Origin: Actinomycetospora cinnamomea
GTDB lineage: Bacteria > Actinomycetota > Actinomycetes > Mycobacteriales > Pseudonocardiaceae
NCBI RefSeq assembly: GCF_003096675.1
Contig: NZ_QEKW01000007.1
Coordinates: 1-64,000, forward strand
DNA: 64,000 bases
Direction: 5' to 3'
The translations under genes and the position numbers were made by a program. The notes under the pieces are model-generated. The model did not search any database. It was not told where the DNA came from and worked only from the letters and a program-made list of their open reading frames with translations. Positions 56,851 through 64,000 of this stretch are shown here, one piece after another (position 1 is the stretch's first letter; each line of letters starts with the position of its first letter).

Positions 56851-58011
56851 TCAGCGCAGGGCGACGAGGGTTCCGAGGACCTTGTGCAGCACCTGGTCGA
56901 CGAGGGCCAGCTCGTCGGCGCCGAGGTCGGCGCGGGCGGTGAGGCGCAGCCGCGAGGTCCCCGGCCGCACGGAGGGCGGCCGGAAGCAGCCCGCGCGCAG
57001 CCCGTACTCGGCGCAGGCCGCCGCGGCCGCGACGGCGACGTCGGGGTCGCCGAGCACCACCGGCACCATCGCGGCCGTCGGCGCGGGCACCTCGAGCCGG
57101 GGTGCCGCCGCGCGCGCCGAGGCGGCGACCGCGGCCGCCGCGGTGTGCAGGGCCGCGACGCGCTCGGGCTCGTCGCGGACGACGCCGAGGGCGGCGAGCG
57201 CCGCGCCGACCGCCGCGGGCGCCAGGCCGGTGTCGAAGATGAACGGGCGGGCGGCGTCCACGAGGTGCTCGACCACGGCACGCCCGGCGAGCACCACCCC
57301 GCCCTGGCTGCCCAGCGACTTCGACAGGGTCGCCGTCTGGACCAGATCCGGCGCGCCCGCGAGGCCCGCCTCCGCGACCGTGCCCCGCCCGCCGGGGCCG
57401 CGCACACCCAGCCCGTGCGCGTCGTCGACCACCAGCACGGCGTCGCGCGCCCGGCACACGGCGTGCAGCGCGGCGAGCGGCGCGATCCTCCCGTCGACGC
57501 TGTCGACGCCGTCGATCAGCACCAGCGCGCGGGCCTCGTCGCGGGCGGCGAGCACCCGGTCGACGGCGTCGGGGTCGCTGCAGCGAGCCACCTCGACACG
57601 CGCCCGCGAGAGCCGCGCGGCGTCCACCAGCGACGCGTGCGCCGCGACGTCGGAGACGACGAGCGCGCCGCGCCCGGAGAGCGCGGCGACGGCCCCGAGG
57701 TTGGCGGTGTAGCCGGAGGAGAACACGAGCGCGGCCGCGGTGCCGGTGAAGGCGGCGAGCTCGTCCTCGAGCTGGGCGTGCAGCCGCGTCGATCCGGTGA
57801 CCAGCCGCGACCCGGTCGACCCGGCGCCCCAGGTCCGCAGCGCGTCCGCGCCGGCCTCCACGACGCGGGGGTCGCGGGCCAGGCCGAGGTAGTCGTTGGA
57901 CGCGAGGTCGACCAGCGGGTCGGCCGCCTCGCGCGGTCGCAGCGCGCGCCGCAGCCCCGCCTCGCTGCGCGCCCGCGCCGTCTGCTCCAACCACGGCCCC
58001 AGCCAGCTCAC
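56851..58011 (-). CDS. bioF: 8-amino-7-oxononanoate synthase
   Basis: PLP enzyme condensing pimeloyl thioester with alanine, first committed step of biotin synthesis. The 386-residue protein has DLASNDYLGLARDP near the N-terminus, DDAHGLGVRGPGGRG, and the PLP lysine in ATLSKSLGSQGGVVLA. The GTG at 58011 (VSWLGPW) was chosen because TAGGGT (58019-58024) ends seven bases upstream, giving a leaderless start; a GTG three codons earlier is the alternative. A 44-bp perfect palindrome lies just upstream and a 9-bp hairpin just downstream. Confidence 0.94.
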   Translation of the reverse strand: MSWLGPWLEQTARARSEAGLRRALRPREAADPLVDLASNDYLGLARDPRVVEAGADALRTWGAGSTGSRLVTGSTRLHAQLEDELAAFTGTAAALVFSSGYTANLGAVAALSGRGALVVSDVAAHASLVDAARLSRARVEVARCSDPDAVDRVLAARDEARALVLIDGVDSVDGRIAPLAALHAVCRARDAVLVVDDAHGLGVRGPGGRGTVAEAGLAGAPDLVQTATLSKSLGSQGGVVLAGRAVVEHLVDAARPFIFDTGLAPAAVGAALAALGVVRDEPERVAALHTAAAAVAASARAAAPRLEVPAPTAAMVPVVLGDPDVAVAAAAACAEYGLRAGCFRPPSVRPGTSRLRLTARADLGADELALVDQVLHKVLGTLVALR

Positions 58012-58018
58012 CCGCGCC

Positions 58019-58024
58019 ACCCTA
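58019..58024 (-). promoter_or_regulatory. -10 box of leaderless bioF
   Basis: TAGGGT on the minus strand ends seven bases before the bioF GTG start and touches the end of the palindrome at 58024-58067. Confidence 0.45.
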
Positions 58025-58067
58025 CGTGCGTGATCTTCTGAGCTATAGCTCAGAAGATCACGCACGT
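58024..58067. repeat. 44-bp perfect palindrome, family B copy 2 (CTATAG centre)
   Basis: The 22-base left half is the exact reverse complement of the right half, with AGCTATAGCT at the centre and GTGCGTGATCTTC in the arm. It overlaps the carbonic anhydrase stop codon (58050-58052) and ends next to the bioF -10 box. The core is shared with the copy at 45802-45841. It probably terminates the SulP/carbonic anhydrase transcript. Confidence 0.85.
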
Positions 58068-58757
58068 GGGAGGAGCGCCGGGCGCGCCGGCGCCGAGGCG
58101 GTCGCGCGACGCGGGGACGAAGCGCCCGTCCTCGAGCACCGACATCCGGGCCGTGCCGATGTCGAAGTACAGGCCGACCAGGCGCACCCGGCCCTCCGCG
58201 GCGGCGCGGGCGACGGCGGGGTGGCGCGCGAGCCGGTCGAGCTGGACCGCGACGTTGACCATCGCCAGCTGGTCGACGTCCGAGGCCCCGCGGGCGGCGG
58301 CCGACGTGCCCACCGGGTGGCCGGCCCGCCAGGCGTCGACGCTCTCCCCGGCCCCGGCGAGCCAGCGCCCGAGCACCCCGTCGCCGCACGTGCCGCGCAG
58401 CGCGGCGGTCATCGCGCCACACCCCGAGTGGCCGCACACCACCAGCGTCGGCACCTCGAGCGCGGACAGCGCGTACTCCACCGACGCGCCGACCGAGTCG
58501 TCGCCGTCCACCGGCGCGAGGTTGCCGACGTTGCGGACGGTGAACAGGTCGCCGGGACCGCTCGAGGTGAGCACGTTGGGCACGACCCGCGAGTCCGAGC
58601 AGGTGAGGAAGAGCGCGTACGGCGCCTGCCCGTCGGCGAGGTCGGAGAGGTACGGCGCGACCAGGCCGGCGGCACGGCGGTGGTACTCGCGCAGGCCCGT
58701 GAGGATGGGGTCGTCGGTGGAGACCTCGACGAGGTGCCCGTGTCCCTCCTGCCACAC
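58050..58757 (-). CDS. Beta-class carbonic anhydrase (frame-shifted from SulP)
   Basis: Interconverts carbon dioxide and bicarbonate. From the first GTG (58757) the frame encodes 235 residues with the zinc motif TCSDSRVVPN and VVCGHSGCGAM. Upstream in the same frame, FLSPWAVWQEGHGH resembles the linker seen in SulP-carbonic anhydrase fusion proteins, but no start codon with a ribosome-binding site exists there. The gene lies one base out of frame (-1) with the SulP gene, so it is either a separate gene with a poor start or the C-terminal half of a fusion broken by a frameshift. The stop codon lies inside a 44-bp palindrome. Confidence 0.8.
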   Translation of the reverse strand: MWQEGHGHLVEVSTDDPILTGLREYHRRAAGLVAPYLSDLADGQAPYALFLTCSDSRVVPNVLTSSGPGDLFTVRNVGNLAPVDGDDSVGASVEYALSALEVPTLVVCGHSGCGAMTAALRGTCGDGVLGRWLAGAGESVDAWRAGHPVGTSAAARGASDVDQLAMVNVAVQLDRLARHPAVARAAAEGRVRLVGLYFDIGTARMSVLEDGRFVPASRDRLGAGAPGAPPTCVIF

Positions 58758-60361
58758 CGCCCAGGGACTGAGGAACGCGGCACCGGCCCGGGCCGCCGGT
58801 CTCCGGGACCGCCGTTCGACGCCGCGCGGCGGTCGAGCAGCCCCATCGTCCCGACCTCGTCCACGCGGACGCGCCCGCCTTCCCGCTCGTGGCGCTCGAT
58901 CCACTCCGAGAGGTGGTCGTAGGCGGCGTGGTCGAGGTAGTCGGTGACGAGGTCGATCACCACGGGCGCCCCGGCGGGCACCTGCCCGAGGCGACGGGCC
59001 AACCGCGGCACCGACGGGAAGCACAGCGCGCCCTCGACGACGACGTGCCACGGGCGCTCGCCGCCCAGCCGGTCGTCCCCGTGCGCGGGCTCCTGGACCT
59101 CGATCGACGCCCACACCACGCGGCGCAGCACGAGCAGCACCGCGAGGCCCAGCCCGGTCAGCACGCCGGTGAGCAGGTCGGTGAGCACGACGCCGGCGAT
59201 CGTCACGAGGTAGACCGGCAGCTCGCCGTGGCGGTGCAGCTCGCGCATGTGCGCGAGCTTCACCAGGCGCGCGCCGATGACCACGAGCAGCCCGGCGAGC
59301 ACCGCCATCGGGATCTGCTCGACCAGCCCGAGCAGGGCCACCGAGAACACCACGATCCAGACGCCGTGCAGGATCGCCGACGCGCGGGTGCGCGCGCCGG
59401 TGGCGACGTTGGTCGAGCTGCGGACGATGACGCCCGTGATCGGCAGCCCGCCGAGCAGGCCGGAGACGGTGTTGCCGGCGCCCTGGCCGACGAGCTCGCG
59501 GTCGAGGTCGGACCGTGGCCGCGAGGGGTCGGCGGCCGGCATCCGGTCGACGGCCACGGCCGAGAGCAGGCTCTCGACGCTCGCGATGATCGCGACGGTC
59601 AGCACGCCGACGGCGAATGCGCTCCACTGTCCGGCGGGCAGGACCGGTGGGGTGATCGCGTCGAGGACCGAGCCGCCGATCTCGACCCGCTCGACGGGCA
59701 GCGCGGCGACGCCGGCGACGCCGGTGGTGGCGACGACGGCCGGCAGCGGCGCGGGGATCCCGCGCACCCAGGCCGGCACCCGACGCGGCAGCCGGGCCCA
59801 GAGCAGCAGGATCGCGATCACCGCGAGCCCCAGCACCGTCGCCGGGCCGTGCAGCCCGAGGAGCTGCGCGGGCAGGGCGAGCACGCCTGCGACCGCATCG
59901 TCCTGTTGCTCGCCGCCCAGAACGATGTGCAGCTGGCCCAGCACGATGGTCACGCCGATGCCGGCGAGCATCCCGTGCACGACGGCCGGGGAGATCGCGA
60001 GCGCGGCCCGGCCCGTGCGGGTCAGACCGAAGATCACCTGCAGGACGCCGGCGGCGACGGTGATCGCGCACGTCACGCCCCAGCCGAAGCGCCCGACGAG
60101 GTCGGCGACGACGACCGTGAGACCGGCCGCGGGTCCGCTGACCTGCAGCGGCGAGCCGCCGAGGGCCCCGGCGACGAGGCCGCCGACCGCGGCCGCGATG
60201 AGACCTGCGGTCAGCGGGGCGTCCGACGCCACCGCGATGCCCAGCGAGAGCGGCACGGCGACGAGGAAGACGACGAGCGAGGCGGGGACGTCGGCGCGCA
60301 GGCGCTCGCCCCACGAGGGGGCGTCCCGCTCGGCGGGGACGGTGATCGCTCCGGTGGTCAT
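58409..60361 (-). CDS. SulP-family bicarbonate/sulfate transporter
   Basis: A membrane transporter of the SulP family. ATG at 60361 has GGAGGACCC upstream. About ten to twelve hydrophobic helices run through residues ~30-430 (SLVVFLVAVPLSLGIAVASD, PAAGLTVVVADLVGRFGWGV, GGLPITGVIVRSSTNVATGA) followed by a STAS domain (VVIDLVTDYLDHAAYDHLSEW) ending near 58850. The final ~130 residues of this frame, to 58409, are shadow sequence of the carbonic anhydrase and are probably not native. SulP fused to a carbonic anhydrase occurs in actinobacteria, which makes bicarbonate the likely substrate. Confidence 0.88.
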   Translation of the reverse strand: MTTGAITVPAERDAPSWGERLRADVPASLVVFLVAVPLSLGIAVASDAPLTAGLIAAAVGGLVAGALGGSPLQVSGPAAGLTVVVADLVGRFGWGVTCAITVAAGVLQVIFGLTRTGRAALAISPAVVHGMLAGIGVTIVLGQLHIVLGGEQQDDAVAGVLALPAQLLGLHGPATVLGLAVIAILLLWARLPRRVPAWVRGIPAPLPAVVATTGVAGVAALPVERVEIGGSVLDAITPPVLPAGQWSAFAVGVLTVAIIASVESLLSAVAVDRMPAADPSRPRSDLDRELVGQGAGNTVSGLLGGLPITGVIVRSSTNVATGARTRASAILHGVWIVVFSVALLGLVEQIPMAVLAGLLVVIGARLVKLAHMRELHRHGELPVYLVTIAGVVLTDLLTGVLTGLGLAVLLVLRRVVWASIEVQEPAHGDDRLGGERPWHVVVEGALCFPSVPRLARRLGQVPAGAPVVIDLVTDYLDHAAYDHLSEWIERHEREGGRVRVDEVGTMGLLDRRAASNGGPGDRRPGPVPRSSVPGRCGRRDTGTSSRSPPTTPSSRACASTTAVPPAWSRRTSPTSPTGRRRTRSSSPARTRGSCPTCSPRAVPATCSPSATSATSRRWTATTRSARRWSTRCPRSRCRRWWCAATRGVAR

Positions 60362-60793
60362 GGGTCCTCCGTCGGGGGCCGTGCACCGGCCCGGCGGGGG
60401 GTGATCGGCGACGATCACCGGGGGCTGGACGACGCGCTCGTCCGACGCCGAGGGACCTCGTCGCGACGATCACCCCGCGTCACCGGCAGGGCACCGATGC
60501 CCGGTTGCCGGGAGCGCTGTGATCACTCTGCACCACGGGGCGAGGAGGCTGCGAAGCCGCGCTGATGATCACGACGCAGCGTTCCGACCGCCGGTGATCA
60601 TGAAGGAGACCGGTCCCTCGTCCGGGTGTGACGTGGCCCTGAGCAGGGCGTTCCGCGCCACGGTGCTCCACCGGCGCGTGCACCTCGAGGCCGGCTCTCC
60701 CCCGTCGGGGTGGACATCGGCGAACCCGGCGTTCCGGGCGGTCGACTCACACGGCCGGTCTCACCGTCGCCTCACACACTCGTCACCCAGCGT
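60362..60793. promoter_or_regulatory. 432-base intergenic region with repeated GTGATCA-like motifs
   Basis: This region between sulP and bioA holds no credible gene; short frames at 60480-60683 and 60519-60863 lack support. It contains at least six copies of a GTGATC or TGATCA-like motif, near 60401, 60411, 60467, 60519, 60564 and 60594. Two of them share GGTGATCGTCGC on the minus strand, and 60401-60418 forms an 8-bp inverted repeat. The copies run over 200 bases upstream of the sulP start and could bind a regulator of sulP. Confidence 0.5.
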
Positions 60794-62080
60794 TCACGCG
60801 ACGCGGGCGGCCGCGACCATCGCCTCCCCGATGCGGGCGACGTCCCCGGCCGGCGTGACGTAGGGCGGCATGGCGTAGACGAGGTCGCGGAACGGGCGCA
60901 GCCACACCCCGCACGCCTCGGCCGCGGCCTGGGCGGCGGGCACGTCGACGGGGTGGTCGAGCTGGACGACGCCGATCCCGCCGAGCGTGCGCACCTCGCG
61001 GACACCGGGGAGCTCGCGGGCGGGGGCGAGGGCCTCGCGCAGCCCGGCCCCGATCCCCGCGACCTCGCCGGCCCAGTCGCGGCGCAGGAGCTCGTCGACG
61101 CTGGCGGCGGCGACCGTGGCGGCCAGGGGGTTGGCCATGAACGTCGGCCCGTGCATGAGCCCGCCGGCCTCCCCGTCGCTGATGGCCCGGGCCACCGCCG
61201 GGGTGCACAGGGCGGCGGCCATCGTCAGGTAGCCGCCGGTCAGCGCCTTGCCCAGGCACATCACGTCCGGCGACACCCCGGCCTGCTCGGCCGCGAAGAG
61301 CGTGCCGGTGCGCCCGAAGCCGGTGGCGATCTCGTCGAAGACGAGGACGAGGTCGTGGGCGTCGGCGATCTCGCGCAGCGTGCCCAGGTGGCGGGGGTCG
61401 TGGAAGCGCATCCCGCCGGCGCCCTGGACGACGGGCTCGACGACGATGCCCGCGAGCTCGCCGGCGTGGGCCTCGGCGACCGCGCGCAGGTGCTCGTCGT
61501 AGGCGGGATCGAAGGCGGACGGCGGCCGGTCGGCGAACACCTGCTGCGGCAGGAACCCGGTCCAGGCCGAGTGCATCCCGCCCTCGGGGTCGCAGACGCT
61601 CATCGCGCCGAACGTGTCGCCGTGGTAGCCGCCGCGCCAGGTCATCATCCGCGTGCGGCCCGCCCGTCCCCGGGCGCGCTGGTACTGCAGGCACATCTTC
61701 AGCGCGACCTCGATCGACACCGAGCCCGAGTCGGCGAGGAAGACGTGCTGCAGGGGCTCCGGGGTGATCGCCACGAGCCGCTCGGCCAGCGCGACCGCCG
61801 GATCGTGGGTCAGCCCGCCGAACATCACGTGGCTCATCCGGCCCGTCGCCCGGGCCACGGCCTCGTCGAGTGCGGGGTGCCGGTAGCCGTGCACCGCCGC
61901 CCACCACGACGCCATCCCGTCCACCAGCTCGCGGCCGTCGTCGAGCGTCAGCCGCACGCCCTGCGCGGACCGCACGACGAGCGGGTCCGTGCGACCGGGC
62001 ATCGGGCCGTACGGGTGCCAGACGTGGGCGCGGTCCTTCTCGCGGAGGGCGGCGGCGGGTGTCGTCGGGGCACCGGTCAT
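60794..62080 (-). CDS. bioA: Adenosylmethionine-8-amino-7-oxononanoate aminotransferase
   Basis: PLP class III aminotransferase that makes diaminopelargonic acid in biotin synthesis. The 428-residue protein has [45 protein letters not shown] and the PLP lysine in [14 protein letters not shown]. The ATG at 62080 follows TACGGT (62087-62092) by six bases, so the mRNA is probably leaderless. It is divergent from the PaaX-like regulator, with a 93-base shared region. Confidence 0.96.
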   Translation of the reverse strand: MTGAPTTPAAALREKDRAHVWHPYGPMPGRTDPLVVRSAQGVRLTLDDGRELVDGMASWWAAVHGYRHPALDEAVARATGRMSHVMFGGLTHDPAVALAERLVAITPEPLQHVFLADSGSVSIEVALKMCLQYQRARGRAGRTRMMTWRGGYHGDTFGAMSVCDPEGGMHSAWTGFLPQQVFADRPPSAFDPAYDEHLRAVAEAHAGELAGIVVEPVVQGAGGMRFHDPRHLGTLREIADAHDLVLVFDEIATGFGRTGTLFAAEQAGVSPDVMCLGKALTGGYLTMAAALCTPAVARAISDGEAGGLMHGPTFMANPLAATVAAASVDELLRRDWAGEVAGIGAGLREALAPARELPGVREVRTLGGIGVVQLDHPVDVPAAQAAAEACGVWLRPFRDLVYAMPPYVTPAGDVARIGEAMVAAARVA

Positions 62081-62086
62081 CGGCGC

Positions 62087-62092
62087 ACCGTA
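62087..62092 (-). promoter_or_regulatory. -10 box of leaderless bioA
   Basis: TACGGT on the minus strand ends six bases before the bioA ATG. Confidence 0.5.
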
Positions 62093-62159
62093 GTCCCGGA
62101 CCGGCCGGACGGCGTGGAGACCGCCCGGTCGGCCGGGAGGGACGGGCGCCCGCGAGCCC

Positions 62160-62165
62160 TAGGAT
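62160..62165 (+). promoter_or_regulatory. -10 box of leaderless paaX-like gene
   Basis: TAGGAT ends eight bases before the ATG at 62174. It is divergent from the bioA -10, with 67 bases between the two boxes. Confidence 0.5.
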
Positions 62166-62173
62166 CAGCGGCG

Positions 62174-63022
62174 ATGTCCACCGCCGACGAGAGCGCCCGC
62201 CCCGACCCGTTCTCGCGGCGGCGCGAGGTCGCGGCCACGAGCGCGCGCTCGCTGCTCGTCACCGTGCTCGGCGAGATCGTGCTGCCCAGCGAGGGCCCGG
62301 TGTGGACCCAGACCGTCGTCGACGTCCTCGGCCTCGTCGGGGTCGAGGAGAAGTCCGCCCGCCAGGCCCTGGCCCGCACGGCCGCCGACGGCATGCTGTC
62401 CTCGGAGCGGGTCGGCCGGCGGGTCCGCTGGGACCTCACCCCGTGGGGCCGTCGGCTGCTGACCGAGGGCGCGGCGCGGATCTACGCGCACGGGCGGACC
62501 CGACCGTCGTGGGACGGGCGCTGGCTGGTGCTCGTCGCCAGCGTCCCCGAGCAGCAGCGGGCGCACCGCCACCGGCTGCGCACCCGGCTGGCCTGGGCCG
62601 GCCTCGGCTCGCCGGCCGCGGGCGTGTGGGTCTCCCCCGACACGGGGCGGCTCGACGAGGTCCGCGAAGTGCTCACCGAGACCGGCCCCGCGGACGCGCA
62701 CCTGGTCACCGGCGAGTACCACGGGGGGCTCACGGTCGGCGAGCTCGCCGAGCGCGCCTGGGACCTGGGCGACCTGGAGGCGCGCTACGCGGCGTTCGTC
62801 GAGCAGTTCGCCGACCTCGAGCCGGCCGACGACGCCGCGGTGCTCGCCGCGCAGATCCGGCTGGTGGACGCGTGGCGGCGCTTCCCGTTCCTCGACCCGG
62901 GTCTGCCCGACGCACTGCTGCCGTCACCGTGGGTCGGGCACCGCGCGGCCGAGGTGTTCCACGGTCGCCACACGGCCTGGGCCGCCGGGGCGCTGCGCGC
63001 CGCGACGGCCCTGGGCCTGTGA
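62174..63022 (+). CDS. PaaX-family transcriptional regulator
   Basis: A 282-residue regulator of the PaaX family (phenylacetate-CoA repressor type). The N-terminal winged helix is SARSLLVTVLGEIVLPSEGPVW followed by LGLVGVEEKSARQALARTAADG and WDLTPWGRRLLTEG; the middle WDGRWLVLVASVPEQQRAHR-HRLRTRLAWAGLGSPAAGVWVS and C-terminal PaaX_C-like half complete it. The short -10 box places transcription at the ATG. It is divergent from bioA; whether it controls bioA or a distant phenylacetate gene set is unknown. Confidence 0.86.
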   Translation: MSTADESARPDPFSRRREVAATSARSLLVTVLGEIVLPSEGPVWTQTVVDVLGLVGVEEKSARQALARTAADGMLSSERVGRRVRWDLTPWGRRLLTEGAARIYAHGRTRPSWDGRWLVLVASVPEQQRAHRHRLRTRLAWAGLGSPAAGVWVSPDTGRLDEVREVLTETGPADAHLVTGEYHGGLTVGELAERAWDLGDLEARYAAFVEQFADLEPADDAAVLAAQIRLVDAWRRFPFLDPGLPDALLPSPWVGHRAAEVFHGRHTAWAAGALRAATALGL

Positions 63023-63032
63023 GACGAGCGCG

Positions 63033-64000
63033 TCACTCGGCCGTCGGCGTGCCCTCCGGCCGGACGCCGGCCTGGACCCAGATGGTCTTCGCGTTGACGA
63101 ACGACTGCGGGCCGAAGCTCGCGAGCTCGCGCCCGTAGCCGGAGTTCTTCGCCCCGCCGAACGGCACCTCGGGCGTCGACTCGGTGATCTTGTTGATGTA
63201 GACCATGCCCGACTCGACCTCGTTCGCGAAGCGCCACATCTCGTCCTCGTCGTTCGTCCAGGCGCTGCCGCCCAGCCCGAAGTCCGAGTCGTTGGCGATG
63301 CGGATCGCGTCGTCGGCGTCCCTCGCGCGGAACACCAGCGCGACCGGCCCGAACAGCTCCTCGGAGTAGGCGCGGGACTCCCGCGGGATGTCGGTGAGGA
63401 CCGTCGGCGGGTACCAGTTGCCGGGCCGGTCGAGGCGTTCGCCGCCGGTGAGCAGCCGCGCGCCCGCCTTGATCGAGTCTTGGACCTGCTCGTCGAGGTC
63501 GGTGACGCCGTTGCCCTGCGACATCGGCCCGAGGTCGGTGCCGGAGTCCATCGGGTCACCGATGGTCAGCGACTCCATCTTCTGCACGAGCTTCTGCGTG
63601 AACTCGTCGGCGATGTCCTGGTGGACGATGAACCGCTTGGCGTTGATGCAGGACTGTCCGTTGTTGAGCATCCGGCTCGACACCGCGGCGGTGACGGTGG
63701 AGTCCAGGTCGGCCGACGGCATGACGATGAACGGGTCGCTGCCACCCAGCTCGAGCACGCTGGTCTTGACGTTCTGCCCGGCTCGGGCGCCGACCTCCCG
63801 GCCCGCGGGCTCGCTGCCGGTGAGCGTCACGGCCCGCACGCGCGGGTCGTCGATGATCCCCTCGATGACCGAGGAGCCGACGAGCAGCGTCTGGAACGCG
63901 CCGTCCGGGAAGCCTGCGCGGGTCAGCACGTCCTCGATGGCCATGGCCACCTGCGGCACGTTCGACGCGTGCTTGAGCAGGCCCACGTTGCCGGCCATGA
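63033..64000 (-). CDS. Aldehyde dehydrogenase, 5' end outside window
   Basis: The 3' part (at least 321 residues) of an NAD(P)-dependent aldehyde dehydrogenase, most like succinate-semialdehyde dehydrogenase. It includes the cofactor and catalytic segments TGSEPAGREVGARAG, SVLELGGSDPFIVM (catalytic Glu) and NNGQSCINAKRFIVH (catalytic Cys), and EVPFGGAKNSGYGRE near the C-terminus. The reading frame runs off the window at 64000, so the start is not visible. It converges with the PaaX-like gene. Confidence 0.93.
   Translation of the reverse strand, partial: MAGNVGLLKHASNVPQVAMAIEDVLTRAGFPDGAFQTLLVGSSVIEGIIDDPRVRAVTLTGSEPAGREVGARAGQNVKTSVLELGGSDPFIVMPSADLDSTVTAAVSSRMLNNGQSCINAKRFIVHQDIADEFTQKLVQKMESLTIGDPMDSGTDLGPMSQGNGVTDLDEQVQDSIKAGARLLTGGERLDRPGNWYPPTVLTDIPRESRAYSEELFGPVALVFRARDADDAIRIANDSDFGLGGSAWTNDEDEMWRFANEVESGMVYINKITESTPEVPFGGAKNSGYGRELASFGPQSFVNAKTIWVQAGVRPEGTPTAE

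Noticed and set aside
58780-58850. Programmed -1 frameshift signal between SulP and carbonic anhydrase
   Set aside because: No X-XXY-YYZ heptamer in the right frame was found near the junction; a frameshift mutation, error or separate gene is as likely. Kept only as an open possibility in the findings.
60480-60863. Small frames in the sulP-bioA intergenic region
   Set aside because: They overlap the repeated motif cluster or run into bioA antisense, lack ribosome-binding sites, and show no family resemblance.

Overview
This 64 kb window is chromosomal DNA of a very GC-rich actinobacterium. The base composition, GTG-rich starts, many apparently leaderless genes and the mycobacterium-like gene order suggest Pseudonocardiaceae, for example a Pseudonocardia or Actinomycetospora relative. 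The genus is inference. No tRNA or rRNA gene body, CRISPR array, insertion sequence, integrase or prophage gene is visible. Almost all long antisense reading frames are GC-driven shadows. LAYOUT. (1) 1-3300: promoter and leader of an rRNA operon whose 16S gene lies just beyond position 1 on the minus strand, then tyrS, a 3-methyladenine glycosylase and a lipoprotein lytic transglycosylase. (2) 3444-11962, minus strand: complete arginine operon argC-J-B-D-F-R-G-H, with 4-base overlaps at most junctions, a leaderless promoter and an ARG-box candidate at argC. (3) 12.0-17.4 kb: a hypothetical gene, a membrane-anchored NDH-2 type dehydrogenase with a proline-rich repeated tail, an AlkX-family DNA glycosylase, and a hydrolase/TetR divergent pair with a clear operator. 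(4) 17.4-23.7 kb: pheT, pheS, an rRNA/tRNA 2'-O-methyltransferase, rplT, rpmI and infC, the last with an AUC start codon. (5) 23.7-33 kb: an alpha/beta hydrolase, a hydrolase-glycosyltransferase fusion, a large SARP-type regulator, and uvrA. (6) 33-45.8 kb, accessory: AraC regulator, small enzymes, an MgtE-like transporter, F420/flavin oxidoreductases, an S4 protein, a second giant SARP regulator with a cupin, a secreted GH12 glucanase and an FAD oxidoreductase. (7) 45.8-50.3 kb: nadA-nadB-nadC and a divergent NrtR-type Nudix regulator with an operator candidate. (8) 50.4-52.8 kb: Lon-substrate-domain protein, dapE, membrane protein. (9) 52.8-62.1 kb: biotin genes bsaP-bioB, bioD, bioF and bioA, interleaved with a MEDS/STAS plus MEDS/ATPase signalling pair and a SulP transporter plus beta-carbonic anhydrase separated by a frame change. 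(10) 62.2-64 kb: PaaX-like regulator and the 3' part of an aldehyde dehydrogenase. HOW IT FITS. The blocks infC-rpmI-rplT, pheST, argCJBDFRGH, mpg/tyrS, uvrA, bioB-bsaP-membrane protein, Nudix regulator-nadABC and bioAFD correspond to neighbouring blocks of the Mycobacterium tuberculosis chromosome (roughly Rv1568-Rv1596 and Rv1638-Rv1690), so the backbone is ancestral and the genes between these blocks are lineage-specific. The intergenic space is marked by strong palindromic elements: two related copies of a hairpin with a CTATAG centre, two copies of a GTGTCAGCGG element, a 19-bp perfect stem after pheT, and a 73-bp nested hairpin. The most unusual items are the hydrolase-glycosyltransferase fusion with a perfect operator-like palindrome beside a SARP regulator, the frame-shifted SulP/carbonic anhydrase inside the biotin region, and the hairpin families.
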